Source: Silanimonas sp. (lineage in GTDB: Bacteria > Pseudomonadota > Gammaproteobacteria > Xanthomonadales > Xanthomonadaceae). Taken from it: 64,000 bases of DNA. Location of the stretch: assembly GCA_026005095.1 (NCBI GenBank), contig BPKK01000001.1, positions 62,001 through 126,000 on the forward strand, given 5' to 3'. A program made the translations under genes and the position numbers. The first letter of the stretch is position 1; every line of letters starts with the position of its first letter. Shown here in pieces: positions 11,283-21,643 of this stretch. A model generated the notes under the pieces. The model was not told where the DNA came from and did not search any database. It was given only the letters and a program-made list of their open reading frames with translations.

Positions 11283-11573
11283 ATGTCGCTGAACAAGTCG
11301 CTGCTCGCCCTGGCCGTTGCCCTGGCCCTGGCCGCCTGCTCCAAGCCGGCCGAAGAGGCCCCGGCCGCCGAGGCCGCCCCCGCTGCCGCCCCGGCGAAGC
11401 CGCGCCGGCCGAAGCTGCTCCGGCCGCCCCGGCCGAAGAGGCCGCTGCCCCCGCCGAGGGCGAGATGGCTCCGGCCGAGGCCGCGCCGGCTCGAAGCTGC
11501 TCCGGCTGAAGCCGCCCCCGCCGAGGCCGCTCCGGCCGAGGAGCCGAAGCCGGAAGAGACCCCGGCTGCCTGA
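11283..11573 (+). CDS. Small Ala/Glu/Pro-rich repeat lipoprotein; repeat register broken and restored internally
   Basis: [27 protein letters not shown] (lipobox LAAC); C-terminal [22 protein letters not shown]; middle segment reads [15 protein letters not shown] only in another frame. Confidence 0.7.
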   Translation: MSLNKSLLALAVALALAACSKPAEEAPAAEAAPAAAPAKPRRPKLLRPPRPKRPLPPPRARWLRPRPRRLEAAPAEAAPAEAAPAEEPKPEETPAA

Positions 11574-11597
11574 TCGCTGCGCGATCACGTCGTGCCC

Positions 11598-11631
11598 GAA
11601 ACCGCCGGGGAAACCCGGCGGTTTCGTTTTT
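11598..11631 (+). terminator. Rho-independent terminator
   Basis: gaaaccgccggg-gaaa-cccggcggtttc, perfect 12-bp stem, then gtttttg. Confidence 0.85.
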
Positions 11632-11713
11632 GCAGCGTCTCTGCCCACGACCCTGCGGGGACGGTGCGCGAGCGGCTACCATCGGCGCTTCCCCTCGCGC
11701 CGGTCTTTGCCCC

Positions 11714-13336
11714 ATGCCCCTGCTGCGAAGCCAGATCGATCCCCGCTCTGAGGACTTCCTCGCCAACGACGCCCATCTGCGCGGCCTGGTCGCCGAGCTC
11801 GAACAGCGCCTGGCCCGTGCCGCCCAGGGCGGCGGCGAGAAGGCGCGGGCGAAACACACCGAGCGCGGCAAGCTGCTGCCGCGCGAGCGCATCGAGGCCC
11901 TGCTCGACCCCGGCTCGCCCTTCCTCGAGATCGCGCCGCTGGCCGCCGAAGGCCTGTACGAGGGCGCGGCGCCGGCGGCCGGGATCATCTGCGGCATCGG
12001 CAACGTGCACGGCCAGCAGGTCGTCGTGGTCGCCAACGACGCCACTGTCAAAGGCGGAACCTACTTCCCGATGACGGTGAAAAAGCACCTGCGAGCGCAG
12101 GAGGTGGCGCTGGAGAACCGCCTGCCCTGCGTCTACCTAGTCGATTCCGGCGGCGCCTTCCTGCCGCTGCAGGACGAGGTGTTCCCGGACAAGGAACACT
12201 TCGGCCGCATCTTCTACAACCAGGCGCGCATGAGCGGGCTTGGCATCCCGCAGGTCGCGGTTGTGATGGGCAGCTGCACCGCTGGCGGCGCCTACGTGCC
12301 GGCCATGTGCGACGAGTCGATCATCGTCAAGGAGCAGGGCACGATCTTCCTTGGCGGCCCGCCGCTGGTGAAGGCCGCCACCGGCGAAGTGGTCGATGCC
12401 GAGGCGCTGGGCGGTGCCGATGTGCACACCCGCGTCTCCGGCGTGGCCGACCACTACGCCGAGGACGACCGCCATGCGCTCTCCATCGCCCGCGACGTGC
12501 TGTTCCACCTGAACCGCAGGAAATCGCCTTCGGTAGCGGTGCAGCCGGTACGCGAGCCGCTCTATCCGGCCGAGCAGCTCTACGGCGTGGTGCCGAAGGA
12601 TACCCGTAAGCCCTTCGACATCCGCGAGGTGATCGCCCGCCTCGTCGACGGCAGCGAGTTCCAGGAGTTCAAGGCGCGCTACGGCACCACCTTGGTGTGC
12701 GGCTTCGCCCACCTGCACGGCTACCCCGTGGGCATCGTCGCCAACAACGGCATTCTGTTCGCCGAAAGCGCGCTGAAAGGGGCGCATTTCATCGAGCTTT
12801 GCAACCAGCGCAACATCCCGCTGGTCTTCCTGCAGAACATCACCGGCTTCATGGTGGGCCGAAAGTACGAGAATGCCGGCATCGCCAAGGACGGGGCGAA
12901 GATGGTCACCGCCGTGGCCTGCTCGCACGTACCAAAGTTCACCGTGGTCATCGGCGGCAGTTTCGGCGCCGGCAATTACGCCATGTGCGGCCGCGCCTAC
13001 GGCGCGCGCTTCCTGTGGATGTGGCCGAACGCCCGCATCAGCGTGATGGGCGGCGAGCAGGCCGCCAGCGTACTCGCCACGGTGAAGCGCGACGGCCTTG
13101 AGGCCGCCGGCAAGACCTGGAGTGCCGAGGAGGAGGAGGCCTTCAAGAGGCCGATCCGCGAGCAGTACGAGACCCAGGGCAGCCCGTGGTATGCCACGGC
13201 CCGGCTGTGGGACGACGGCATCATCGATCCTGCCGATACACGACGCGTACTGGGGCTTGCCCTCTCTGCCGCGCTCAACGCCCCGATCGAGCGCACCACC
13301 ACCACCGAGCAGCGCTACGGCGTATTCCGCATGTGA
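11714..13336 (+). CDS. mccB: Methylcrotonyl-CoA carboxylase beta (carboxyltransferase) subunit
   Basis: [89 protein letters not shown]. Confidence 0.92.
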   Translation: MPLLRSQIDPRSEDFLANDAHLRGLVAELEQRLARAAQGGGEKARAKHTERGKLLPRERIEALLDPGSPFLEIAPLAAEGLYEGAAPAAGIICGIGNVHGQQVVVVANDATVKGGTYFPMTVKKHLRAQEVALENRLPCVYLVDSGGAFLPLQDEVFPDKEHFGRIFYNQARMSGLGIPQVAVVMGSCTAGGAYVPAMCDESIIVKEQGTIFLGGPPLVKAATGEVVDAEALGGADVHTRVSGVADHYAEDDRHALSIARDVLFHLNRRKSPSVAVQPVREPLYPAEQLYGVVPKDTRKPFDIREVIARLVDGSEFQEFKARYGTTLVCGFAHLHGYPVGIVANNGILFAESALKGAHFIELCNQRNIPLVFLQNITGFMVGRKYENAGIAKDGAKMVTAVACSHVPKFTVVIGGSFGAGNYAMCGRAYGARFLWMWPNARISVMGGEQAASVLATVKRDGLEAAGKTWSAEEEEAFKRPIREQYETQGSPWYATARLWDDGIIDPADTRRVLGLALSAALNAPIERTTTTEQRYGVFRM

Positions 13337-13629
13337 TCCGCGGGGCGCGGGACGCAGCCGGCCTTCTGGCAGGTGCCGCAGGCAGTCCGCCCGCCACCGG
13401 CAAGCGGCAGAGGAGCCATCCAGCGGCCCAGCATCCGCACGAAGCGAGCGCGCCGTCCTGCCAGCAGCAGGCGGCGGGCAAGCCCGAGGCGCAGGCGCCG
13501 CAACAGCCCGGGGGCGCGGTCGTGCAGTACATAGAGCGCGGCGGCGAATACCGCCAGCGCCACCAGGACCTGTTGCCACAAGGGCCCGGAGGTCGCGGCA
13601 GCGGCGATCATGGCATGTCCGTCCGGCAT
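13315..13629 (-). CDS. Small membrane protein with C-terminal Cys cluster, downstream of feoB (DUF6587-like by context)
   Basis: [54 protein letters not shown]; one TM plus CGTCxxxxC; position directly after feoB. Confidence 0.55.
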   Translation of the reverse strand: MPDGHAMIAAAATSGPLWQQVLVALAVFAAALYVLHDRAPGLLRRLRLGLARRLLLAGRRARFVRMLGRWMAPLPLAGGGRTACGTCQKAGCVPRPADHMRNTP

Positions 13630-13639
13630 CTCCCCGCCC

Positions 13640-15508
13640 TCACCCGGCCCCGAGTGCCACGGCCAGCTGGTAGGTAAGCAGGGCGGCGAGATAGGCCAGG
13701 GCGAACAGATAGCCCGCCGCGAGCGCGGTCTTGCGCCAGCTGCCGGTTTCGCGCCGCAGGGTGGCAAGGGTGCTGATGCACTGCGGGGCATAGATGAACC
13801 AGACCAGCAGGGCGAGGGCGGTGGCCAGCGACCAGTCATGGGCGATCAGCGGCGCCAGGGCGCCGGCGGCGTCCGCTTCCGTGGCAGAGAGAGCATAGAC
13901 CGTGGCCAGGGCCGAGACTGCCACCTCGCGCGCCGCCATGGCGGGCACCAGGGCCACGCAGACCTGCCAGGGAAAGCCGAGCGGGGCGAACAACGGAGCG
14001 ATGAAGTGGCCGATGCGGCCGGCGAAGCTGTGGTCGATCGCCGTCGCCGCTCCTTCGGGGGGCATGGGGTAACTGGCGAGGAACCAGAGCAGCACGGTGA
14101 GGGCAAGCAGGATCCCGCCGACGCGGCGCAGGAAGATCATGGCCCGCTCGGCAAGACCGAGGGCGAGATCGCGCGGATGCGGCCAGCGGTAGGCGGGAAG
14201 TTCCAGCAACAAGGCCGACTCGCGACGGTCACGGCGCCAGCGCTTCGAGAACCAGGCCACCGCCAGCGCCGAGAGGATGCCGGCCAGGTACAGGCCGAAC
14301 AGCACCAGCCCCTGCAGCTTGAGCCCTCCCGGCAGATCACGCCGTGGGATGAAGGCACCGATCAGCAAGGCGTACACCGGCAGGCGGGCCGAACAGGTCA
14401 TCAATGGGGCCACCAGTTGGGTGGCGAAGCGGTCACGCGGGTCCTGGATGCTGCGCGTAGCCATGATCCCCGGCACGGCGCAGGCAAAGCTGGAGAGCAG
14501 CGGGATGAAGCTGCGTCCGGACAGGCCGGCGGCGCGCATTGGACGGTCGAGCAGGAAGGCCGCACGCGGCAGGTAGCCACTCTCCTCGAGGACGAGAATG
14601 AAGAGGAACAGGATCAGGATCTGCGGCAGGAAGACCAGTACGGCCCCGAGACCGGAGAAGATGCCATCCACCAGCAGGCTGCGCAGCGGCCCTTCCGGCA
14701 TCCAGACCGCCACGCCCTCGCCCGCCCAGGCCGTAATCGTCTCGATGCCGGCCACCAGGGGCTCGGCCCAGGCATAGACGGCCTGGAAGACGAAGAACAT
14801 CAGCACGGCGAAGATCAAGTAGCCGAACAGCGGATGCAGCAGCCAAGGATCGAGTCGGTCCTCGAGGCTCATGGATTCTTCCGGCACCTCCACGGCCCCG
14901 GCGAGCAGCCGCTGTACCTCGGCATGGGCCGCGGCCTCGTCCGCCGGGGGCGGCAGCGCAGGCACACGGGCTCGGCCGGCCTCGAGCGCCTCCACGAGTG
15001 CGTCGGCCCCGCCGCGGCGCACCGCCACCGTCGGCAACACCGGCACCCCGAGTTCCGCGGCGAGACGCGCAAGATCGATACGCAGGCCGCGCCGCCTGGC
15101 GGCATCCATCTGGTTCAGCGCCACCAGCATCGGCCGCCCTAAGGCCCGCAGCTCCAGCACGAAGCGCAGATGCAGGCGCAGATGCGTGGCATCGACCACA
15201 CAGACGATGGCATCGGGCGCCGGCTCGCCCGGATACATGCCGCGCAGCAGGTCGCGGGTCACCGCCTCGTCGAGGCTGGTCGGGCGCAGGCTGTAGCTGC
15301 CTGGCAGGTCGAGCACCAGCAGCTCCTGCCCGGAAGGCAGGCGCAGGCGGCCCTCCTTGCGCTCTACCGTGACCCCAGCGTAGTTCGCCACCTTCTGGCG
15401 GCTGCCGGTGAGGCGGTTGAACAAGGCGGTCTTACCGGCATTGGGGTTGCCCACCAGGGCCACGCGCTGCGGCCGGGCCGCGGCGGAAGGAGCGACGGCG
15501 CAGTCCAT
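13640..15508 (-). CDS. feoB: Ferrous iron transporter FeoB
   Basis: VALVGNPNAGKTALFNRLTGSRQKVANYAGVTVERKEG; DLPGSYSL; many TM helices. Confidence 0.95.
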   Translation of the reverse strand: MDCAVAPSAAARPQRVALVGNPNAGKTALFNRLTGSRQKVANYAGVTVERKEGRLRLPSGQELLVLDLPGSYSLRPTSLDEAVTRDLLRGMYPGEPAPDAIVCVVDATHLRLHLRFVLELRALGRPMLVALNQMDAARRRGLRIDLARLAAELGVPVLPTVAVRRGGADALVEALEAGRARVPALPPPADEAAAHAEVQRLLAGAVEVPEESMSLEDRLDPWLLHPLFGYLIFAVLMFFVFQAVYAWAEPLVAGIETITAWAGEGVAVWMPEGPLRSLLVDGIFSGLGAVLVFLPQILILFLFILVLEESGYLPRAAFLLDRPMRAAGLSGRSFIPLLSSFACAVPGIMATRSIQDPRDRFATQLVAPLMTCSARLPVYALLIGAFIPRRDLPGGLKLQGLVLFGLYLAGILSALAVAWFSKRWRRDRRESALLLELPAYRWPHPRDLALGLAERAMIFLRRVGGILLALTVLLWFLASYPMPPEGAATAIDHSFAGRIGHFIAPLFAPLGFPWQVCVALVPAMAAREVAVSALATVYALSATEADAAGALAPLIAHDWSLATALALLVWFIYAPQCISTLATLRRETGSWRKTALAAGYLFALAYLAALLTYQLAVALGAG

Positions 15509-15747
15509 CAGGCATCAACCTCCACCCGTACCCGCTCGGCCTCGGCCCGGCGCAGGGCGAAACGGCTACCACCGATGCCGACCAGCATCGGATCGCCGCC
15601 GAAGGGGGCCAAGGCCAGCAGGCGCAGCGGAGCCCCGGGGATGAAGCCCAGCTCGCGCAGGCGCCGGGCGATGGCATCGGCCGGATGGGCATCGTCCACG
15701 GCCACCACCCGCGCCCGCTGGCCCTGCTGCAAATCCTGGAGACGCAT
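15508..15747 (-). CDS. feoA: Ferrous iron transport protein FeoA
   Basis: MRLQDLQQGQRARVVAVDD..RRLRELGFIPGAPLRLLALAPFGGDPMLVGIGGSRFALRRAEAERVRVE; overlaps the feoB start. Confidence 0.9.
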   Translation of the reverse strand: MRLQDLQQGQRARVVAVDDAHPADAIARRLRELGFIPGAPLRLLALAPFGGDPMLVGIGGSRFALRRAEAERVRVEVDA

Positions 15748-15756
15748 GTACGCACC

Positions 15757-15777
15757 TTTTGAGAATCGTTCTCGATT
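15757..15777 (-). promoter_or_regulatory. Putative Fur box upstream of feoA
   Basis: ttttgagaatcgttctcgatt (reverse AATCGAGAACGATTCTCAAAA); GAGAA-N3-TTCTC core; 10 nt upstream of the feoA start. Confidence 0.7.
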
Positions 15778-15866
15778 ATAGCCGCTGACGGACGCCATGC
15801 CGCCCACGGCGCTGCCGCTAGAATCGGCAGGCGCCGACCCTTCCGGCGCGTTCGCCTGGAGGATGC

Positions 15867-16658
15867 GTGACGGCCCCGATCGATCTGCAACGGCGCGGCA
15901 GCAGCGCCTGGCTCATCCTGAACCGCCCCGAGGTGCACAATGCCTTCGATGCCGGGCTGATCGCCGCCCTCGTCGAGGCGCTCGACGCCCTGGCCGGCGA
16001 CAGTACCGTGCGCACCCTGGTGCTCACGGGCCAGGGCAGCACCTTCTCCGCCGGCGCCGATCTCCACTGGATGCGCGGCATGGCGAAGGCCAGCGAGGCC
16101 GAGAACCTCGATGATTCCCTGGCGCTGGCACGGCTGATGCGCACGCTGAACTTCTTTCCGAAACCAACCATCGCCCGGGTGAATGGCTCGGCCTATGGCG
16201 GCGGCGTGGGGCTGGTGGCCTGCTGCGACATCGCCATCGGGGTCGAGGGCGCGAAGTTCTCGCTCTCCGAGGCCAAGCTCGGCCTGGTGCCGGCGGTGAT
16301 TTCGCCGTACGTCGTGGCCGCCATCGGTGCGCGGCAGGCGCGCAAACTGTTCCAGACGGCGGAAGTCTTCGAGGCGCCGGAAGCGGCGCGCATCGGCCTG
16401 CTGCACCGCTGCGTGCCGGCCGCCGGACTGGACGAGGCGGTCGACCGCGAGCTGCATTGGCTGGGCAAGGGCGGCCCGATCGCGCAGGCCGAAGCCAAGG
16501 CCCTCGCCTTGCGCATGACTGGAATGACGCGCGAGAACGCCGAGCGCATCGATTCCGAAAACGCGCGGCTGATCGCCCGCCTGCGCGTCTCGCCGGAAGG
16601 GCAGGAAGGCCTTGGGGCCTTCCTCGACAAGCGCACCCCGCGCTGGGTGGCGGCCTGA
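15867..16658 (+). CDS. liuC: Enoyl-CoA hydratase family, probable methylglutaconyl-CoA hydratase
   Basis: LILNRPEVHNAFDAGLIAALVEALD; GSTFSAGADLHWMRGMAKASEAENLDDSLALARLM; GTG start; flanked by MCC genes. Confidence 0.85.
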   Translation: MTAPIDLQRRGSSAWLILNRPEVHNAFDAGLIAALVEALDALAGDSTVRTLVLTGQGSTFSAGADLHWMRGMAKASEAENLDDSLALARLMRTLNFFPKPTIARVNGSAYGGGVGLVACCDIAIGVEGAKFSLSEAKLGLVPAVISPYVVAAIGARQARKLFQTAEVFEAPEAARIGLLHRCVPAAGLDEAVDRELHWLGKGGPIAQAEAKALALRMTGMTRENAERIDSENARLIARLRVSPEGQEGLGAFLDKRTPRWVAA

Positions 16659-18662
16659 TGTTCAAGACTCTGCTCATCGCCAACCGCGGCGAGATCGCCT
16701 GCCGCGTGATCCGCACCGCGCGCAAGCTCGGCATCCGCACCGTGGCCGTTTACTCCGACGCCGACGCCGACGCCCAGCACGTGCGCCTTGCCGACGAAGC
16801 GCACCGCATCGGCGGTCCGGCGCCGGGCGACAGCTACCTGCGCTTCGATGCCATCCTCGAGGTGGCGAAGAAGACCGGCGCCGAGGCCATCCACCCGGGC
16901 TATGGCTTCCTCTCCGAGAACGCCGATTTCGCCGACGCAGTGGCCGCCGCGGGCATCGCCTTCGTCGGGCCCTCGGGCGCCTCGATGCGCAAGATGGGCA
17001 GCAAGGCCGGGGCAAAGGAGCTGATGCGCGCCCACGGCGTGCCCGTGGTACCGGGCTATACCGGCGAGGACCAGGACCCGGCCCGGCTGCAGCGCGAGGC
17101 CGATGCCATCGGCTACCCGCTGATGATCAAGGCCGCGCACGGCGGCGGCGGCAAGGGTATGCGCATCGTGCGCGCGTCCACTGAGTTCCCCGCGGCGCTG
17201 GAGAGCTGCCAGCGCGAGGCGAAGAATGCCTTCGGCCGCGACCGTGTGCTGCTCGAACGCTACGTCGAGAAGCCGCGCCACATCGAGATCCAGGTCTTCG
17301 CCGACACGCACGGCCAGGTCCTGCACCTCAACGAGCGCGAGTGTTCGGCGCAGCGCCGCTACCAGAAGGTGCTGGAGGAATCGCCCTCGCCCTTCCTCAC
17401 CCCGGCCCTGCGCGAGGCCATGGGAGCGGCGGCAGTGCAGGCCGCGAAGGCCATCGACTACGTCAACGCCGGCACCGTCGAGTTCATCGTCGGCCAGGAC
17501 GGCAGTTTCTATTTCATGGAGATCAATACCCGCCTGCAGGTGGAGCATCCGGTGACCGAACTCGTCACCGGGCTCGATCTCGTCGAACTGCAGCTGCGTG
17601 TGGCCGCGGGTGAAGCCCTGCCCTTCACGCAGGCCGAGGTGCGCCAGCAGGGCCACGCCATCGAGCTGCGCCTGTACGCGGAAGACCCGGCGGCCGGCTT
17701 CCTGCCCGGCTCCGGCAGGCTGGAACGCCTGCGCCTGCCGGCGCCCTCCGCCCACGTGCGCCTCGACGGCGGCGTGGTGGAAGGCGACACGGTGACCATC
17801 TTCTACGACCCGATGATCGCCAAGCTGATCGTCTGGGACGAGGACCGGCCAAGCGCATTGGCCCGGCTGCGCGAGGCCCTGATGGACTGCGACATCCGCG
17901 GCCCGAAGTCGAACATCAGCCTTCCTCGAGGCCCTGGTGCGCCACCCCAGCGTGGTCGAGGGCACGATCGACACCGGCTATCTCGACCGGGCACTGGACG
18001 AAGTGCTCGCGCCCGCCACGCCACCGCCCGCGCCCTTGCTGGCGCTGGCCGCTGCCGCAGTGCTACTGCGCGAAGAAGAGGCCACCCGCGCGAACGCGGC
18101 GGCCGGCCCGGACCCGACCTCGCCCTGGGCCATCGCCGATGGCTGGCGGCTCGGCCACGGGGGGGCACGCCGCCTCGTGCTGGAGTCCGCTGGCCAGCGC
18201 CATGTGCTCAACGCCCGCGGCCATGGCGGCGACTACGCCATCGCGATCGACGGCGACGCCACCACGATCCACGTCGAAGGCCTGCGGCTGGAGCAAGATG
18301 GCCGCGCCTCGGCGCGCATCGATGGCAGGGGCATGCTGGCCCGCGCCCAGGTCGATGCCACGACCGTGCTCCTGCACGACGGCACGCAGCGCTGGCTCAT
18401 CGGGCGGCTTGGCGCCTATGCCTTCGCCGGCCAGACCGGCGCCGGGGGTGAGGGAACGCTCAAGGCCCCGATGCCGGGCCGGGTGGTGCTCATGAAGGTA
18501 GCGGCCGGTGACGTGGTGGCCGAAGGCCAGGAATGTGCGGTGATGGAAGCGATGAAGATGGAGCTGAGCCTGAAGGCCCCGCGCGCTGGCACGGTGAAGG
18601 AGGTGCGCGCCGCGGCGGGCGATTTCGTCGAGGCCGATGCCGCCTTGGTGGTGCTGGAATGA
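16658..18662 (+). CDS. mccA: Methylcrotonyl-CoA carboxylase alpha (biotin carboxylase + BCCP) subunit, interrupted by an apparent +1 frameshift near 17921-17926
   Basis: MFKTLLIANRGEIACRVIRTARKLG..GPKSNI in one frame; FLEALVRHPSVVEGTIDTGYLDRAL..APMPGRVVLMKV..CAVMEAMKMELSLKAP in another. Confidence 0.9.
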
Positions 18663-19555
18663 TGGCCGCGACGGATTTCGTCCGCATCGTCGAGGTGGGC
18701 CCGCGCGACGGCCTGCAGAACGAGAAGGCGATCATCGCCACCGCCGACAAGATCGCGCTGATCGAGAAGCTCGCCGCGACGGGCCTGGGCACGGTCGAGG
18801 CCACGGCCTTCGTCAGCCCGAAGTGGGTGCCGCAGATGGCCGACGCGGCCGAGGTCTATTCCGGCGTGGCGAAGCGCGAAGGCGTGCGCTACCCGGTGCT
18901 GGTGCCGAACCTGCAGGGCTATGAGCGCGCGCGTGCCGTCGGCGTGGCCGAGATCGCGGTGTTCGGTGCGGCTTCCGAAGCCTTCAGCAAGGCCAACATC
19001 AATGCCAGCATCGAAGAATCGTTGGCACGCTTCGTCCCGGTACTGGAGGCGGCGAAGCGCGACGGCGTGGCGGTGCGCGGCTACGTTTCCACCGTGCTCG
19101 GCTGCCCCTACCAGGGCGAGGTGCCGCTGAATGATGTCGTGCGGGTGGCGAAGGCCCTGTATGCCATGGGCTGCTATGAGATCTCGCTCGGCGACACCAT
19201 CGGCGTTGGCACACCGCGCAGGGCCCGCGCCATGCTCGAGGCGGTAGCCAGCGAGGTACCGATGGCCGCGCTGGCGGTGCACTTCCACGACACCTATGGC
19301 CAGGCAGTGGCCAATGTCGCTGCCTGTCTGGAGGCCGGGGTGCGCGTGGTGGATGCCGCCGTCTCGGGCACCGGCGGCTGCCCCTACGCCAGGGGCGCCA
19401 GCGGCAATGTCGCCACCGAGGACATCGTCTACCTCCTTGATGGCATGGGCTTCGCCCATGGCGTCGATCTCGATGCCCTGGTCGATACCGGCCGCTGGCT
19501 ATCGGCCCTGCTGGGCCGCGAAAGCATGAGCAAGGTGAACCGTGCACGCTGCTGA
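18659..19555 (+). CDS. mvaB: Hydroxymethylglutaryl-CoA lyase
   Basis: VRIVEVGPRDGLQNEK; VSPKWVPQMADAAEVY; GVGTPRRARAMLEAV; SGTGGCPYARGASGNVATEDIVYLL. Confidence 0.93.
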   Translation: MMAATDFVRIVEVGPRDGLQNEKAIIATADKIALIEKLAATGLGTVEATAFVSPKWVPQMADAAEVYSGVAKREGVRYPVLVPNLQGYERARAVGVAEIAVFGAASEAFSKANINASIEESLARFVPVLEAAKRDGVAVRGYVSTVLGCPYQGEVPLNDVVRVAKALYAMGCYEISLGDTIGVGTPRRARAMLEAVASEVPMAALAVHFHDTYGQAVANVAACLEAGVRVVDAAVSGTGGCPYARGASGNVATEDIVYLLDGMGFAHGVDLDALVDTGRWLSALLGRESMSKVNRARC

Positions 19556-20237
19556 ATCCCTGCGTGCGGCCGTGGCCTATGCCGCGCGCCGCCCCATTCC
19601 CGTCCCCGGCCAGCCGCTCACGGAACGCGAGCTCGCCCTCCAGCCCCAGGAGCGCCTGCTGGTGGGCGAACCCGTGGCGGGCCGCCGCTGGTGCTATGCC
19701 GGCAATGGCGACTGCGGCTGGGTGGCCGAGGAGGATCTCTCGCGTATCGAGGATGCTCCGCGCTTCCTGCTACGACCGATCGCCCCCGCCGACGACGCCA
19801 CCGTTGCCGCCATCATCCGCCGCGTCATGCCCGAGTTCGGTGCCGATGGCCCGGGCTTTGCCCTTCACGATGCCGAGGTGGACGGCATGAGTGCCGCCTA
19901 CGACCGGCCGGGCGCGGCCTACTTCGTGATCGAGCGTGGCGGCGAGGTGCTGGGCGGCGGCGGCGTGGCCCCGTTGGACGGCGAGGCGGGTACCTGCGAG
20001 CTGCGCAAGATGTACTTCCTGCCGGCCCTACGCGGCCTCGGCGCCGGTACCGCCCTGATGGGCCGCTGCCTGCTCACCGCGCGCCAGTTCGGCTACCACC
20101 GGGCCTACCTCGAGACCCTCACCGGCATGGACGCAGCCCAGGCGCTCTATGCCCGCGCCGGGTTCGAGCCGATCGGGCAGCCACTGGGTGCCACCGGGCA
20201 TTTCGGCTGCAACCGATTCTTCCTGCGCGCGCTCTGA
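19542..20237 (+). CDS. GNAT family N-acetyltransferase
   Basis: RFLLRPIAPADDATVAAIIRRVMPEFG; LRKMYFLPALRGLGAGTALMGRCL. Confidence 0.85.
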   Translation: MHAAESLRAAVAYAARRPIPVPGQPLTERELALQPQERLLVGEPVAGRRWCYAGNGDCGWVAEEDLSRIEDAPRFLLRPIAPADDATVAAIIRRVMPEFGADGPGFALHDAEVDGMSAAYDRPGAAYFVIERGGEVLGGGGVAPLDGEAGTCELRKMYFLPALRGLGAGTALMGRCLLTARQFGYHRAYLETLTGMDAAQALYARAGFEPIGQPLGATGHFGCNRFFLRAL

Positions 20238-20238
20238 A

Positions 20239-21543
20239 TCAGGCCCGCGGCGGCCGCGATTCGATGAAGAAGCTGGCGCGCTTGCGCGGCTTCAGATAGT
20301 TCTGCGCCGCCCGCGGCAGGGCCTGCGGCTTGATCGCCCGCTGGATCGAGAGCTCCGGACGCTCGGCCAGGGCCACCACCAGGGCCTCGTCGGCCGGCAC
20401 CGCCGGGTCGTGGATGATCACCCGTGGCTTCAGGGCGTTGGCCGGGTCCACCGCCACCGAGAGCGCGAACCGGCCGTCGGAGAGCTGCAGCACCGAGCCC
20501 GGCGGGTAGATGCCCATCATGCGCACGAAGGCCTTGAGGGTGTCCGCATCGAAGGCCGCATTGGCCTTGCGGTAGACACTGGCGATGGCGTCGTGCGGAG
20601 TCAGCGCATGGATCGGGTTCGGCGGGTTGCACAGATTGTCGTAGTGGTTCACCAGGGCGACGATGCGCGCCGCCGGATGCAGGGCCTCGTTGCGCAGGCC
20701 CTGCGGAAAGCCGCTGCCATCGGCGGCCTCGTGGTGCTGCACCACGGCGGCGAAGGCGGCCTCGGGCAGCCCCATGCGCCCAGCCAGTGCCCGCCCATGC
20801 TCGACATGGCTCTGGAACATGCGCCGCTCGGTGGGATTGGTGGAGTCGCCCTTGCCGCGCATCACGTCGGGCAGCTCGATCTTGCCGATGTCGTGCAGCA
20901 GGGCGCCGAGGCCCACGGCCTGCACGAAGGCCTCGTCGAAACCCATCGAACGGGCCAGCAGCACCGAGAGCACCGAGACATTGATGGCGTGCAGGGCGGT
21001 CTCCTGCCCGGCCTTCTCCGAGAGCAGGCGGATCGCCACGTCCGGCTCGCGCTGCATCGCCCGCACCATGCCACCGATCTCGGCGGCCGCGAGCGCATGC
21101 GCCTCCTCGGGCTGCGCGCGGACGTTCAGCAACACGGTGCGGAAGGTGCGCGAGACGGCGCTGAAACGGCGCTCGCAGCGGTCCAGGCTCTGCCGCTGGG
21201 CATCGAGGGCATCGGCCGGCGGGGCGACCGCCGGCGCCTCGTCGAAGGCCGAGGGCCGCGACGCCGCGGCGAGGATCGCCGCGCCCCCGCCCCCGCCGGC
21301 CTCTGGAAGCGCAGGCACTGCCTCCTCGGCGGGCCCGGCTGCGGGCGGCGGCAGCGCCCCGGACTCCGGTTCGGGCAGCGGTTCGGCCTCGCTGCGCGCC
21401 GGCTCGTGCCAGACATGGGTGATGCCAAGCGTGGCGAAGGTAGCGATCTGCGCCTCGCTGCGCAGCAGAAAGCCGGTGCCGGGCACGTCTTCCATCGACA
21501 CCCAGAGCCCCACCCGGAGACGCTCCACCGCGATGCGTTCCAT
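20239..21543 (-). CDS. HD-GYP domain phosphohydrolase with DUF3391-like N-terminus
   Basis: MERIAVERLRVGLWVSME; ALLHDIGKIELPDVM; HHEAADGSGFPQGLRNEALHPAARIVALVNHYDNL. Confidence 0.9.
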   Translation of the reverse strand: MERIAVERLRVGLWVSMEDVPGTGFLLRSEAQIATFATLGITHVWHEPARSEAEPLPEPESGALPPPAAGPAEEAVPALPEAGGGGGAAILAAASRPSAFDEAPAVAPPADALDAQRQSLDRCERRFSAVSRTFRTVLLNVRAQPEEAHALAAAEIGGMVRAMQREPDVAIRLLSEKAGQETALHAINVSVLSVLLARSMGFDEAFVQAVGLGALLHDIGKIELPDVMRGKGDSTNPTERRMFQSHVEHGRALAGRMGLPEAAFAAVVQHHEAADGSGFPQGLRNEALHPAARIVALVNHYDNLCNPPNPIHALTPHDAIASVYRKANAAFDADTLKAFVRMMGIYPPGSVLQLSDGRFALSVAVDPANALKPRVIIHDPAVPADEALVVALAERPELSIQRAIKPQALPRAAQNYLKPRKRASFFIESRPPRA

Positions 21544-21643
21544 GGCCTCCTCCGCCGCCAGAACCCCCACCAGTGTGGCCCAGGCCGGGGCAGCGCGGCA
21601 GGCCGGCTCGGGTAAAATCCGGCGTCCTTTCCGGAGCAGCCCC

